From NCBI GenBank assembly GCA_023422635.1, contig JAFAGO010000035.1, positions 1 through 64,000 on the forward strand: a DNA stretch of 64,000 bases, given 5' to 3'. This DNA is from Bacteroidota bacterium (GTDB taxonomy: Bacteria; Bacteroidota; Bacteroidia; Flavobacteriales; Weeksellaceae). Shown one piece after another: positions 46,008 to 55,448 of the stretch; within the stretch, counting starts at the first letter, position 1; the number at the start of each line of letters is the position of its first letter. Position numbers and translations under genes: made by a program. The notes beneath the pieces were generated by a model. That model saw only the letters and a list, made by a program, of their open reading frames with translations. It was not told the DNA's origin and did no database searches.

Positions 46008-47012
46008 TTATGGAAGAGGAGCAACGGTTGGCCAACCATTTTTCCAGATTATTTCACGGATTTGACCTACAGGAAATCCGTTTTTAGCGGCTTCATACGC
46101 ATGGAAAAACATGTAATCTTTTCCATCGAAGGTGTATACAGAGTTATGACCTGCACCGAACCAATTTTTATTTCCTTCAATAACCAATGTTCCTCCACCT
46201 GCATTCATATCGATTCCTTTTTCGTCGAAATATGGTCCGGTAATATTCTCGGATCTTCCAACGACTACTTTGTAGGTGCTTTTCGGTCCTCTGCAGCATA
46301 AATCCCAAGATGAAAAAAGATAATAGTAGTTTCCTTTTTTAAAGATGAAAGGTGCTTCAACCGCTGCATCACCAGGATCGGTATCGTCCAAATTAAAGGA
46401 ACGCTCTCTTTTGGCAATTGTGTACCATTTTTCAGGTTGTTTTAATTTCGTAAGATTATCTTGTAAATCAACCATTTTTAAACCATCCCAAAAAGATCCA
46501 AAAGCCATATAGGCATTGTTATTTTTATCAAAAACAATATTGGGATCAATGGCATTCCAACGATCACGATTTGGAACTGACTGTACAACAATACCTTGAT
46601 CTTCCCATTTAAATTTTGGGTTTTTGGGATCTAGTGTTACGTTGGTTGCCACGCCAATTGCAGAAGCATTTTTTGCAAAAGACGAAATGCTGTAATACAG
46701 ATAATATTTACCGTTTTTAAAGATGATATCCGGAGCCCAGATATTCCCGTCAAACTCGGGAGCCGCTTCTTTCGCCCATTTCGGAGCTTCATCGAAAACG
46801 GGTTTTTCTTCTTTCCAATTTTTTAAATCTTTCGAAGAATAAACCGTAATACCTTTTCCGGTGAAGAAAAGGTAGTAGGTATTTGCCTCCCTGATAACCA
46901 CTGGATCGTGTACAAGCATTTGATCCAATGGTTTACCAGTTTGGCTCTTAAAGAAAAATAGAAAAAAAGTAAATATTAATAGTAAAAATTTTATGCTTTG
47001 TTTTTTGAACAT
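46008..47012 (-). CDS. GH43 endo-arabinanase-like enzyme
   Basis: The 334-residue secreted protein (signal peptide to about residue 24) is a single GH43 propeller. The catalytic acids lie in MLVHDPVVIRE, WNAIDPNIVFD and AVEAPFIFKKG, and GRSENITGPYFD is typical of arabinan-active members. It probably cuts the alpha-1,5-arabinan backbone or its oligomers. It lies 14 bases before the GH51 gene in the same operon. Confidence 0.85.
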   Translation of the reverse strand: MFKKQSIKFLLLIFTFFLFFFKSQTGKPLDQMLVHDPVVIREANTYYLFFTGKGITVYSSKDLKNWKEEKPVFDEAPKWAKEAAPEFDGNIWAPDIIFKNGKYYLYYSISSFAKNASAIGVATNVTLDPKNPKFKWEDQGIVVQSVPNRDRWNAIDPNIVFDKNNNAYMAFGSFWDGLKMVDLQDNLTKLKQPEKWYTIAKRERSFNLDDTDPGDAAVEAPFIFKKGNYYYLFSSWDLCCRGPKSTYKVVVGRSENITGPYFDEKGIDMNAGGGTLVIEGNKNWFGAGHNSVYTFDGKDYMFFHAYEAAKNGFPVGQIREIIWKNGWPTVAPLP

Positions 47013-47031
47013 GTTTACAATATTTCATGAT

Positions 47032-48525
47032 TTATTGAACTTTTTTACCCCAAATTACTGTTCCGAATTGGTTCATTCCAGAGAGTAAAACGGTAGAGGA
47101 AACTTTGTTTTCCCAATCGCGTCCTTTTTTAACATATAGAACATCTTTAAATACACCACCTGCCCAAGACAAGGTTAAAAATGGTGCTGAATACGACCAG
47201 GTATTATTAACATCGCCATTAATGGTTCCACTTGCATCGAGTACAGTACGGGAGGAAACTTGAAGGTCTGCATTGGTTTGCTCAGCTTCATAGCCTGGTA
47301 CGACATTGTATCCTAAAACAATTTGTTCATAAGTTCCAGCGATTTCGGAATTTTGAACATCCGTGTTGGAAGTTGCAGCATAGCGCTCTGGTGAAGCAAC
47401 AGGCCAACCATTGTTCATCCAATATAGTTCGCGAACATGTAAATCCATATACGCCGGACTTACTGAAGGACGACCTTGATGCGCAATATAATACTGATTA
47501 TTATCGCCCATAAACACACTTGGATGCGAAACACCTTGCCAACCATTGTGATTTTCAAATTTATATGGGGCAATAATCATTGGCCAAGAATCGATGCTGT
47601 TATTTACATTTATACCATTAAAATCTAAAAATGGTCCATCAGGATTGGTCGATCTAGCAACTCTTACGTTGTATTTTGTAGAAAGCCAGTCGTATGCTAA
47701 AAACAAGTAGTACATGCCTTGTTCTTTATTGTAAATAATTTCAGGCCCTTCAAGGTTACCATTTGGCATTCCACCTGTTGATGCACGTTTCACGATGCGT
47801 GAACCTTGATCTCCAGAATGTAACGCTAAACCTGTTGTTGGATTTAAATCCATTTTGTAAATGCCATCCCAAGAAGAACCGTAATACATGATATGTCTTC
47901 CATCGTTGGTTTTCACAATTGTGGGATCGATTGCGTTTGTACCGATGCTATTGTCGTTTAAAGAATGAACAACAACCCCTTTTTCTGTCCACGGTCCAGT
48001 AGGTGATGTAGAAGTCGCTAAGCCAATAACGCTAAGTCGAGCTTTGTCGGAAGCGAGTGAATAATACAATCTGTATTCGCCATTTACTTCTAAAATATAA
48101 GGTGCCCAAAGCGAATTAAGTGCAGTTCCCCCTTTTTCTGCGAGAAACTGTTTTCCCATACTTGGAATTCCATCGAACACGAAACCTTCGAAAGTCCAAT
48201 TGATTAGATCTTTTGATTTTCGGATTTGAATTCCAGGTTGTACTGTTACGCCATAAGCAGCATCTGTACTGTAGCAATAATACGTATCACCGATTTTAAG
48301 AATTGATGGATCGTGAACGTTGCGATATCCCCACATTTTCATGTACGATAAAGGATACACATCTGCATACGTATCGGTAATTGCATCGAAATTACTTGCT
48401 TCGCCTTCACCAGATTCGTCTACAAAAGTGCTTTCTGGCATCCATTCTTCTTCTTTACAGGAAACATTCATAAGAAGACCTGCGGTAAAAAAAGAATATA
48501 CGATATATTGAAATAATGTTTTCAT
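47032..48525 (-). CDS. GH43 arabinan endo-1,5-alpha-L-arabinosidase lipoprotein
   Basis: The product of about 497 residues has a lipoprotein signal (lipobox NVSC, Cys23 from this start). The GH43 propeller holds NVHDPSILKIG, TNAIDPTIVKTNDG and LEGPEIIYNKE as catalytic blocks, plus GWQGVSHPSVF. A C-terminal beta domain (about residues 375-497) resembles that of two-domain arabinanases such as B. subtilis Abn2. It is probably displayed on the cell surface to make the first cuts in arabinan. An ATG two codons earlier (48531) is equally possible. Confidence 0.87.
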   Translation of the reverse strand: MKTLFQYIVYSFFTAGLLMNVSCKEEEWMPESTFVDESGEGEASNFDAITDTYADVYPLSYMKMWGYRNVHDPSILKIGDTYYCYSTDAAYGVTVQPGIQIRKSKDLINWTFEGFVFDGIPSMGKQFLAEKGGTALNSLWAPYILEVNGEYRLYYSLASDKARLSVIGLATSTSPTGPWTEKGVVVHSLNDNSIGTNAIDPTIVKTNDGRHIMYYGSSWDGIYKMDLNPTTGLALHSGDQGSRIVKRASTGGMPNGNLEGPEIIYNKEQGMYYLFLAYDWLSTKYNVRVARSTNPDGPFLDFNGINVNNSIDSWPMIIAPYKFENHNGWQGVSHPSVFMGDNNQYYIAHQGRPSVSPAYMDLHVRELYWMNNGWPVASPERYAATSNTDVQNSEIAGTYEQIVLGYNVVPGYEAEQTNADLQVSSRTVLDASGTINGDVNNTWSYSAPFLTLSWAGGVFKDVLYVKKGRDWENKVSSTVLLSGMNQFGTVIWGKKVQ

Positions 48526-48538
48526 TGTCATTCTGTTT

Positions 48539-50080
48539 TTAGTTGATTGTGAATACCACCACAGAGAATGGAGGCAATTCAGTGGTTAGTTTTCCGTTGC
48601 TCGATTTGAATTTTTTAAATTCTACGGGAACAATTGCATTGGGTTGATCGAACGTATTGTGATCCTGCAACTTTTTAGAGGTAAGAATTTTTGCTGTAAC
48701 CTTTTTCGAAGCAAAAGCCTTGTTATCAATAGAAACTTCTACTGATTTTTTACTATCGATGTTGACTAATGAGAGGGTGGTAACGCCCTCTTTTTTAGTT
48801 GCTGACGCAGAAACGGCTTTTAGCTTATCGCCATTAAACGTATAATCTGGACTATCGATTTTTAACGGAACCAACTCCGCATCTTGATGCGCTTTATACA
48901 GATTTAAAACGTGATAAGTTGGTGTTAAGAGCATTTTTTCGCCTTTTGTAAGAATAACAGCTTGCAGCACATTTACGGTTTGTGCTAAGTTGGCCATTCT
49001 AACGCGATCGCTGTGTTGATTAAAAATATTTAAAGTTGTACCAGCAATCATGGCATCTCTCATGGTGTTTTGTTGATAGAGGAAACCTGGATTCGTACCT
49101 TTTTCAACTTCGTACCAACCGCCCCATTCGTCCACGACTAATGCAATTTTTTTCTCTGGATCGTATTTATCCATAATCCCAGAATGTTTCGTTACCAGCT
49201 CGTCCATTCTTAATGCCGTTTTCATGGTAGCGAAATATAATCCTTCATCGAAATCCACTGCATCGCCTTTTTTATCCCAATTTGGGAAAGAATAGGCGTG
49301 TAAAGCAACCCCTTCAATAAGGTTCTTAGGGATATCTCTCATCATCACTTCTGTCCAATGATAATCGTCGATATTGGCACCTGAAGCAATTCGGAAAAGT
49401 TTATCAGAGTTCGTCCAATCCGTCATAAAAGTCGCATATTGACGGTAGAGATTTGCGTAAAATTCTGGAGTCATATTTCCTCCACATCCCCACATTTCGT
49501 TTCCAACACCCCAATATTTTACGGTCCAGGGTTTTTCTTGTCCGTTTTTCTTTCTAAGGTCTACCATTGGGCTTTTTGCTTCGCCATTAACATAGGTTAC
49601 CCAATCTGAAAGTTCTTTTACTTCTCCACTTCCAAGGTTACCCGCTAAATAAGGTTCTGCACCAATTTCTTTGGCAAAATTCAAAAAGTCGTGTGTTCCA
49701 AAACTATTATCTTCGGAAACGCCGCCCCACCATCTATTGACAATTTCTGGGCGATCTTTTTTAGGACCAATACCGTCTTGCCAATGGTAGGTATCTGCAA
49801 AGCAACCGCCTGGCCAACGAAGATTGGGAATATTGAGTTCTTTAAGTGCGTTTATAATGTCTTTTCTTACGCCTGATTTATTGGGAATTGTGCTGTTTTC
49901 GCCAACATAAATTCCATCATAAATTCCTCTTCCTAAATGTTCTGCAAAATGTCCGTAGATATGTTTGCTAACGATTGTTTTTGGTGGATTATCGACTACG
50001 GTTATATTTGATTTTAGCTGGGCTAGAAATAGAGAAGAGGCAGAGAGAAGACTTAAGGTAAGAATTTTTGTTTTGTTCAT
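48539..50080 (-). CDS. GH51 alpha-N-arabinofuranosidase
   Basis: The 513-residue enzyme has a signal peptide (cleavage near LFLAQ) and the compact GH51 plan: YGHFAEHLGRGIYDGIYVGE, NLRWPGGCFADTYHW, acid/base Glu195 in GVGNEMWGCGG, LHAYSFPNW and nucleophile Glu318 in LVVDEWGGWY. A C-terminal beta domain ends at VVVFTIN. It releases L-arabinose from arabino-oligosaccharides, probably in the periplasm. It lies directly downstream of susD. Confidence 0.92.
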   Translation of the reverse strand: MNKTKILTLSLLSASSLFLAQLKSNITVVDNPPKTIVSKHIYGHFAEHLGRGIYDGIYVGENSTIPNKSGVRKDIINALKELNIPNLRWPGGCFADTYHWQDGIGPKKDRPEIVNRWWGGVSEDNSFGTHDFLNFAKEIGAEPYLAGNLGSGEVKELSDWVTYVNGEAKSPMVDLRKKNGQEKPWTVKYWGVGNEMWGCGGNMTPEFYANLYRQYATFMTDWTNSDKLFRIASGANIDDYHWTEVMMRDIPKNLIEGVALHAYSFPNWDKKGDAVDFDEGLYFATMKTALRMDELVTKHSGIMDKYDPEKKIALVVDEWGGWYEVEKGTNPGFLYQQNTMRDAMIAGTTLNIFNQHSDRVRMANLAQTVNVLQAVILTKGEKMLLTPTYHVLNLYKAHQDAELVPLKIDSPDYTFNGDKLKAVSASATKKEGVTTLSLVNIDSKKSVEVSIDNKAFASKKVTAKILTSKKLQDHNTFDQPNAIVPVEFKKFKSSNGKLTTELPPFSVVVFTIN

Positions 50081-50145
50081 TTTTTAAATTTTCGTGTTAC
50101 AACTGAAAAATATCCGGAGCGCAATTGCTGGCTCCGGATTAGGGA

Positions 50146-51702
50146 TTACCAACCGGAATTCTGTACGATTCCGTTCGGGTTGTTATCAATTTCTGAAAGT
50201 GGAATTGGATAGTATTCTCTACCTGGAGAATAGGTATTGAATTCATCATCTCTAGACTTCAACCAGTTTAGTTTTGAAGTATCATTAAGCCAACCCCATC
50301 TTCTAATATCGTCGAAACGGTGACCTTCTAAAGCAAATTCTAAGAATCTTTCGTGTGCAATTTGATCCCGCATTTGTTCTGTACTCATATTGGGTTTTAC
50401 CGTTGCCAAATTCGGAAGGTTTGCACGATCTCTAACCATTTGAATGTAGGTATAAGCTCCTGTGGTATTACCGAGTTCGTTTAAGCATTCTGCATACATC
50501 ATTAAAACATCTGCGTAACGCATTAACCTTTCGTTGATTCCTGATCTCCAGTCGTATTCATCCGCGTATTGGCCATCGGAATTTTGATATTTTCTCGTAA
50601 AAACGTCGTTCAAATTTGTTGAGTTATTTGCGTAATAGGTTGCAAAGTCTTGCCCATACAATTTTGTTCCTGGTTTATTGTAAAAAACAGTTGCATCTAA
50701 TCGTGGATCCAACTCACCATCTTTTGTTAATTCTTGTTGAAACTCTGTAAGCAAAGCTTTGGTTGGCTGAATATCGTTGAAACCAAATCCTGGAGGCCCG
50801 TAGGTAACGGCTCTACCTGTGGTTTTCCCCCAGCTGGAACCTGGCGCACCAATCCATCCTAAATCTATTCCTCCAACTGTTCTAGAAAATTGAATTTCAA
50901 AAATTGATTCGGAATTATTTTCATTAACATCTGTAAAATTGTCGCGGTAGTTCGATACAAGACTGTACACTCCAAGATTGATTACACTTTCAAAGCTTTC
51001 TTTTGCTTTCTGATAATCTTTTGTAAACAAATAAGATTTTCCTAAGTATGCTAATGCAGCTCCTTTGGTTGCTCTACCTACATGACCTTGATCCAATCCT
51101 GTAACATTGTTGTAGGAAACGGGTAACAAATCTACAGCATTCGAAAAATCGGAAATCACTTGCGCCCAACCTTCTTCATTGCTTCTTTGAGGGTGATACA
51201 ATTCTGTATTGGTTGGTAGCGGAACACTTTTAAACAAATTTACAAGGTGGAAAAAATATAATCCACGCATGAAATACGCTTGACCAATGACTCTATTTTT
51301 GAGTTCTTCATTTTCGAATTGAATGTTTGGCACATTCAAAAGAACTTGATTGGCTCTGTAAATTCCTTGATAATATTCTCTAAAAGCCCATCCGTAAATA
51401 GATTCGTCGGAGATTACTGTGGTAAATTTACCTGTGGTAAACATTGCACCCCACGGACTTTTGCTGTGCATATCGTCGGCTCTTGCATCCAACAAGAGTG
51501 GCGTGCTTCGCATATACGTTCCATCGTACAAAAGGGCTTGATAAACTGAATTCACACCTAATACGCCATCTTCATCATTTTTCCAAAAGTTGGCTTCGGT
51601 TTCTACGTTGGGATCGTGCTGCTCCAAATCGTCGTCATTAACGCAGGAATGAAGCACTGACAGAACAGCAACTGCTGATAATATGTATTTAAATTTTTTC
51701 AT
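50146..51702 (-). CDS. SusD/RagB-family glycan-binding lipoprotein
   Basis: The 518-residue protein has a lipoprotein signal (lipobox LHSC, Cys20) and the SusD fold: an N-terminal helical part with YRANQVLLNVPN and RGLYFFHLVNLFKSVPLP, TPR-like helices (KGAALAYLGKSYLFTKDY) and the C-terminal ERFLEFALEGHRFDDIRRWG signature. It caps the SusC pore at the outer membrane and binds oligosaccharide. The operon points to arabinan oligomers. Confidence 0.92.
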   Translation of the reverse strand: MKKFKYILSAVAVLSVLHSCVNDDDLEQHDPNVETEANFWKNDEDGVLGVNSVYQALLYDGTYMRSTPLLLDARADDMHSKSPWGAMFTTGKFTTVISDESIYGWAFREYYQGIYRANQVLLNVPNIQFENEELKNRVIGQAYFMRGLYFFHLVNLFKSVPLPTNTELYHPQRSNEEGWAQVISDFSNAVDLLPVSYNNVTGLDQGHVGRATKGAALAYLGKSYLFTKDYQKAKESFESVINLGVYSLVSNYRDNFTDVNENNSESIFEIQFSRTVGGIDLGWIGAPGSSWGKTTGRAVTYGPPGFGFNDIQPTKALLTEFQQELTKDGELDPRLDATVFYNKPGTKLYGQDFATYYANNSTNLNDVFTRKYQNSDGQYADEYDWRSGINERLMRYADVLMMYAECLNELGNTTGAYTYIQMVRDRANLPNLATVKPNMSTEQMRDQIAHERFLEFALEGHRFDDIRRWGWLNDTSKLNWLKSRDDEFNTYSPGREYYPIPLSEIDNNPNGIVQNSGW

Positions 51703-51717
51703 AATTGGGAAATTGTT

Positions 51718-54700
51718 TTAGAAGTTAACATCAAATCCTACAGAAATGGTTCTTGCATTTGGAAAAGATCCGTATTCGAAACCTCTGGAGAAAAGTCCAT
51801 CGCTAATAAAATCTGGATCGTAGCCGGTAAATGCAGTAAGTGTCCACAAGTTTTGTCCTGAAACAAATACACGAACTTTGTTTATATAATCTGTATTTAC
51901 TGGAATGGAATATCCTAACTCCAATGTTTGTAGTTTAAGGAAATCTCCTTTTTGAACAAATCTGTTAGAAGCTCTGTTATTCGCATTAGCATCGTTCATC
52001 ACTGGTCTTGGAATGTTGGTGTTGGTGTTTTCTGGAGTCCAATAATTCAACATATCTGTGGAGTGATTTACAAGTTGCCCGATCATTAAAGCAGTATAGG
52101 TTCCGTTGTAGATGTAATTTCCTGCTTGGCCTTGCCAGAACATTGAGAAATCGAAGTTTCCGTACGTTGCAGAGACATTTAAACCATAAGTAAGTTTTGG
52201 GATTGATCCACCGAGATACGTTCTATCGTTATCATCAATAACGCCATCACCATTTAAATCTTTAAATTTAACATCACCAGGTTGAGCATTTACTTGGGTT
52301 GCATGGCTTTGGATATCTGCTGTATTTTGGAAAATTCCTTCGGCAATCCATCCGTATAATTCCCCTACGGATCTTCCAACTTCTGTTTTAGAGTTAACTC
52401 CGAAAATTGGGTTATTATCGTCGCCAATTCTCAACACTCTATTTTCAAGTGCTACGCCAACATTTCCATTAATATTTAATGAAAATTTTTCTTTTCTAAG
52501 ATTATATGCTGCACTAAATTCTAAACCTTTATTACGAATGTCTGCCGCATTTGTGGTAATGGTATTTGGATAACCACCTGATGAATATGGAATTGGAACA
52601 TTAGCTAATAAATCTTTAGAGCTTTTGGTATAATATTCTACTGTAAAATCGAATTTATTCGCGATATTTAACTCTAAAGCAATATTGGATGTTTCGGTGG
52701 TTTCCCACTTAATATCTTGATCTTTAATGGTGGTAACTGTAGAACCTTGTTGCAATGCACCACCAAAAATGTAGGATGCAAATGGATTAATGGTATTTTC
52801 CCAAGCATAAACACCAATGGTATTGTTACCTAATCTACCCCAACCTCCTCTAATTTTCAACAATTTGATATATTCTGGAAGGTTAAGGAATTCTTCACGA
52901 TCTAATCTCCATCCTGCAGAGAATGAAAAATATTCACCGTGGTTATTTCTTGGAGCGAAGAGAGAAGATTTATCTTGTCGGAAGTTCGCGGTAACCAAGT
53001 ATTTGTCGGCAAAATTATAGTTCATTCTTCCGATGTATGATAGGGTATTGACTTTATTTTGATATTCTCCACTATCTCTCTTTGTAGCATATTCAATTTG
53101 AGGAATGGTGCCTGCAGAATAACCAACGCCGCGCGACCAGTGGTTGTAATAACTGTCTTTCTGTTGGATCCATCCTGCCAAGAAATCGAAATTATGTAGT
53201 CCAAGATCAAACTTATAGGTCAATAAATTATTGATGAAAGTGGTTTCAAGGAAGTTATCCGCAATATCCAACTGCGCTTCGTCCGCTTTGGTGATGTAAT
53301 ACCATCCTAAATCAGATTGCGGAGTGTACGCTCTTGAATGCACATTCAAACGGTCATAACTCACATTGAGCTTATACTTTAAATTCTTAAGAATTTCATA
53401 TTCTCCCCAAATACTGGTTAAAAATCTATTTCTTACCGCAGTACTTTGGTTCAAATTATTATACCCAATGATGTTAAGCGAAATTGCCGCTTGTGTATCA
53501 AAATTGGTTCCTCCGTAACCGCCTAATCGAGTATTGTCGTACACTGGCATTGTAGGAATCGCTTGCAACAAATAAATTAATGCAGAGCCATTATCGTACG
53601 CTGTAAAACTTTCCTTATCGGATTGCGTGTAGCTAATTTTACCACCGTATGTGAAACGTTTTCCGTATTTACCCCCAAAATTGAAATTCATGGTGTATCT
53701 TTCAAAATCCTGAGGCGTTGTCATGTACGCCGTATTCTTGAAATAATCCAGGTTGAGATTATAATTCAAATTATCTGCTCCACCACCAATATTTACGGTA
53801 TGATTCTGAATTGTTCCTGTTCTAAAAGCTGCTTTCTGCCAATCAGTATCAACATTGTCGATAAAATACGGACTGTTTGGATTATTTCCTGGAAGGATAT
53901 CTAACCCTGCGTTAATGTAAGCTTGATTGGTAATGTTTTGATATCCAATTCGATCGACCACATCAATGGTACGTGGCACATTCTGAAAACCATTTACAGA
54001 ACGGTAAGACAAGTTCATTCTGCCTTTTTTACCTTGTTTGGTTTGAATAATTACCACACCATTCGCTCCCCGAACCCCATAAATAGCAGCTGCGGATGCA
54101 TCTTTCAAAACTTGCATTGATTCAATATCGCCAGGTGCAAAATCGTTTGGACTATTGACGATAACTCCATCCACCACAAAAAGCGGATTATTGTTGCTGA
54201 AAGAAGTAATCCCACGAATTTTAATATTCACGTAACCACCAGGTTCACCACTTGATTGTACAGTAACCCCCGCCGCTTGCCCTTGTAGCAATTTTGCAGG
54301 ATCGTAAGTCACGGTTTTCTTAACATCAGCCATTTTAACAACAGAAACAGCACCTGTAATGTCTGATTTTTTTTGTGTTCCATAACCGATCAAAACAACC
54401 TCATCAATATTTTGTACACGTTCTTTACTTAAAGAAACAGAAAAACTAGTTTGGTTACCTACTTGTATTTCCTGTTGTACAAAATCTGGGGAAGTAATTA
54501 CAATGGTATCTTGTGGACTTGCTGTAATTGAAAAATTACCATTGGCATCACTAATTGCAGTTTCATCAGAAGTCGCAATTTTAACTGTCGCATTCGCAAG
54601 TGGTTTCCCATTGCTCTGTGAACGAACAGTACCATTCACTATTTGTTGTGCGTAAATAAAGCCAGAAACGGCGGTAAAAAGCACTACAAAAAATTTACGA

Positions 54701-54762
54701 GAATTGGAAAAGAACATACTATTCTTTACCAATTCCAAAACGGAATTGTTTCTCTTATTCAT
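51718..54762 (-). CDS. SusC/RagA-family TonB-dependent transporter
   Basis: The 1014-residue outer-membrane protein imports glycans bound by SusD. After a long N-region and signal segment (FFVVLFTAVSGFIYAQ) comes a carboxypeptidase-like domain (VNGTVRSQSNGKPLANATVKI), a TonB-box region (VVLIGYGTQKK), the plug with IRGITSFSNNNPLFVVDG and ASAAAIYGVRGANGVVIIQTK, and the beta-barrel ending in ARTISVGFDVNF. Length is normal. It heads the operon susC-susD-GH51-GH43-GH43-GH51 and has two AraR-like palindromes upstream. Confidence 0.94.
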   Translation of the reverse strand: MNKRNNSVLELVKNSMFFSNSRKFFVVLFTAVSGFIYAQQIVNGTVRSQSNGKPLANATVKIATSDETAISDANGNFSITASPQDTIVITSPDFVQQEIQVGNQTSFSVSLSKERVQNIDEVVLIGYGTQKKSDITGAVSVVKMADVKKTVTYDPAKLLQGQAAGVTVQSSGEPGGYVNIKIRGITSFSNNNPLFVVDGVIVNSPNDFAPGDIESMQVLKDASAAAIYGVRGANGVVIIQTKQGKKGRMNLSYRSVNGFQNVPRTIDVVDRIGYQNITNQAYINAGLDILPGNNPNSPYFIDNVDTDWQKAAFRTGTIQNHTVNIGGGADNLNYNLNLDYFKNTAYMTTPQDFERYTMNFNFGGKYGKRFTYGGKISYTQSDKESFTAYDNGSALIYLLQAIPTMPVYDNTRLGGYGGTNFDTQAAISLNIIGYNNLNQSTAVRNRFLTSIWGEYEILKNLKYKLNVSYDRLNVHSRAYTPQSDLGWYYITKADEAQLDIADNFLETTFINNLLTYKFDLGLHNFDFLAGWIQQKDSYYNHWSRGVGYSAGTIPQIEYATKRDSGEYQNKVNTLSYIGRMNYNFADKYLVTANFRQDKSSLFAPRNNHGEYFSFSAGWRLDREEFLNLPEYIKLLKIRGGWGRLGNNTIGVYAWENTINPFASYIFGGALQQGSTVTTIKDQDIKWETTETSNIALELNIANKFDFTVEYYTKSSKDLLANVPIPYSSGGYPNTITTNAADIRNKGLEFSAAYNLRKEKFSLNINGNVGVALENRVLRIGDDNNPIFGVNSKTEVGRSVGELYGWIAEGIFQNTADIQSHATQVNAQPGDVKFKDLNGDGVIDDNDRTYLGGSIPKLTYGLNVSATYGNFDFSMFWQGQAGNYIYNGTYTALMIGQLVNHSTDMLNYWTPENTNTNIPRPVMNDANANNRASNRFVQKGDFLKLQTLELGYSIPVNTDYINKVRVFVSGQNLWTLTAFTGYDPDFISDGLFSRGFEYGSFPNARTISVGFDVNF

Positions 54763-54776
54763 AAAAGGGGATTTAT

Positions 54777-54795
54777 AAATGTATTTTTTACACTT
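54777..54795 (-). promoter_or_regulatory. Predicted AraR operator, site D (susC proximal)
   Basis: The plus strand reads AAATGT-N7-ACACTT, one mismatch from the shared palindrome. It directly follows the susC -7 element on the minus strand and lies 15 bases before the start codon. Confidence 0.65.
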
Positions 54796-54825
54796 CTAAA
54801 ATAAGATAAAGTTTCCATCTACAAA
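54796..54825 (-). promoter_or_regulatory. Candidate susC promoter
   Basis: On the minus strand TTTG (54825-54822) and TATTTTAG (54803-54796) are 18 bases apart. The -7 word is one base off TANNTTTG. Operator D starts at the next base. Confidence 0.5.
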
Positions 54826-55119
54826 ACTATTTTTAATGAAAAACGACAAGTGGAAGAATTAATGATGAAAAAAAGAAAAATTTTAAGAAGAAAAATTGAC
54901 GGAAAAATCTTTTATAGATTTTAATCTTTCCCAAAGGAAAAATTTTATATTATACTGATTATCTGAGAATTAAATTAAAATAATATAGCTATGATTCTTT
55001 TTGAAGCAAAAGTAGAAATCGTAATCATTATGTTGATAAAATGCATTCATTTTAACATTTAAATTTTAACAAAACTTTAACATTTAAAACCCGTTATTAT
55101 CATCTTTTTTAGCATTTAT

Positions 55120-55138
55120 AAGTGTGCTTTTAACACTT
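55120..55138 (-). promoter_or_regulatory. Predicted AraR operator, site E (susC distal)
   Basis: A perfect AAGTGT-N7-ACACTT palindrome lies 358 bases upstream of susC. Together with site D it could allow DNA looping by a dimeric regulator; that is inference. Confidence 0.6.
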
Positions 55139-55353
55139 GAAACAATCTCCAAAAACCACCAAAAAGTGGACTTCCGAAAGCAAATTTTTCTATTATGAAT
55201 TTTTTAATACTTCAAATATATTAATCACCATAAAGCAAAAACCTACAATTGAGTAGACTTTTTCAGAACGGGGATAATTCAGAAGAATTTAATATTCCGT
55301 TAATAATTTCGTAATAATCGCATTTCAGAAAAGAAAAAAAAACAGAGCATAGA

Positions 55354-55391
55354 AAAAAAGCCATCTCCGCTTACTCGGAAATGACTTTTTT
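55354..55391 (-). terminator. Terminator of the pgl-like operon
   Basis: A hairpin pairs 55354-55369 with 55376-55391 with two or three mismatches and has A/T runs at both ends. It lies just downstream of the aminotransferase stop. Confidence 0.65.
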
Positions 55392-55448
55392 TGAATTTTC
55401 AACTGTACTCTTACCTACAGTTCAAGTTTATTTTTGAAAGAAAAGAAG

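Larger units (their letters stand above)
54763..55352. other. Regulatory region upstream of susC
   Basis: No gene is supported in this stretch of about 590 bases. It holds the susC promoter and two predicted AraR operators (54777-54795 and 55120-55138), 343 bases apart. The rest is AT-rich without clear structure. A long leader or a second promoter near the distal operator is possible. Confidence 0.5.
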
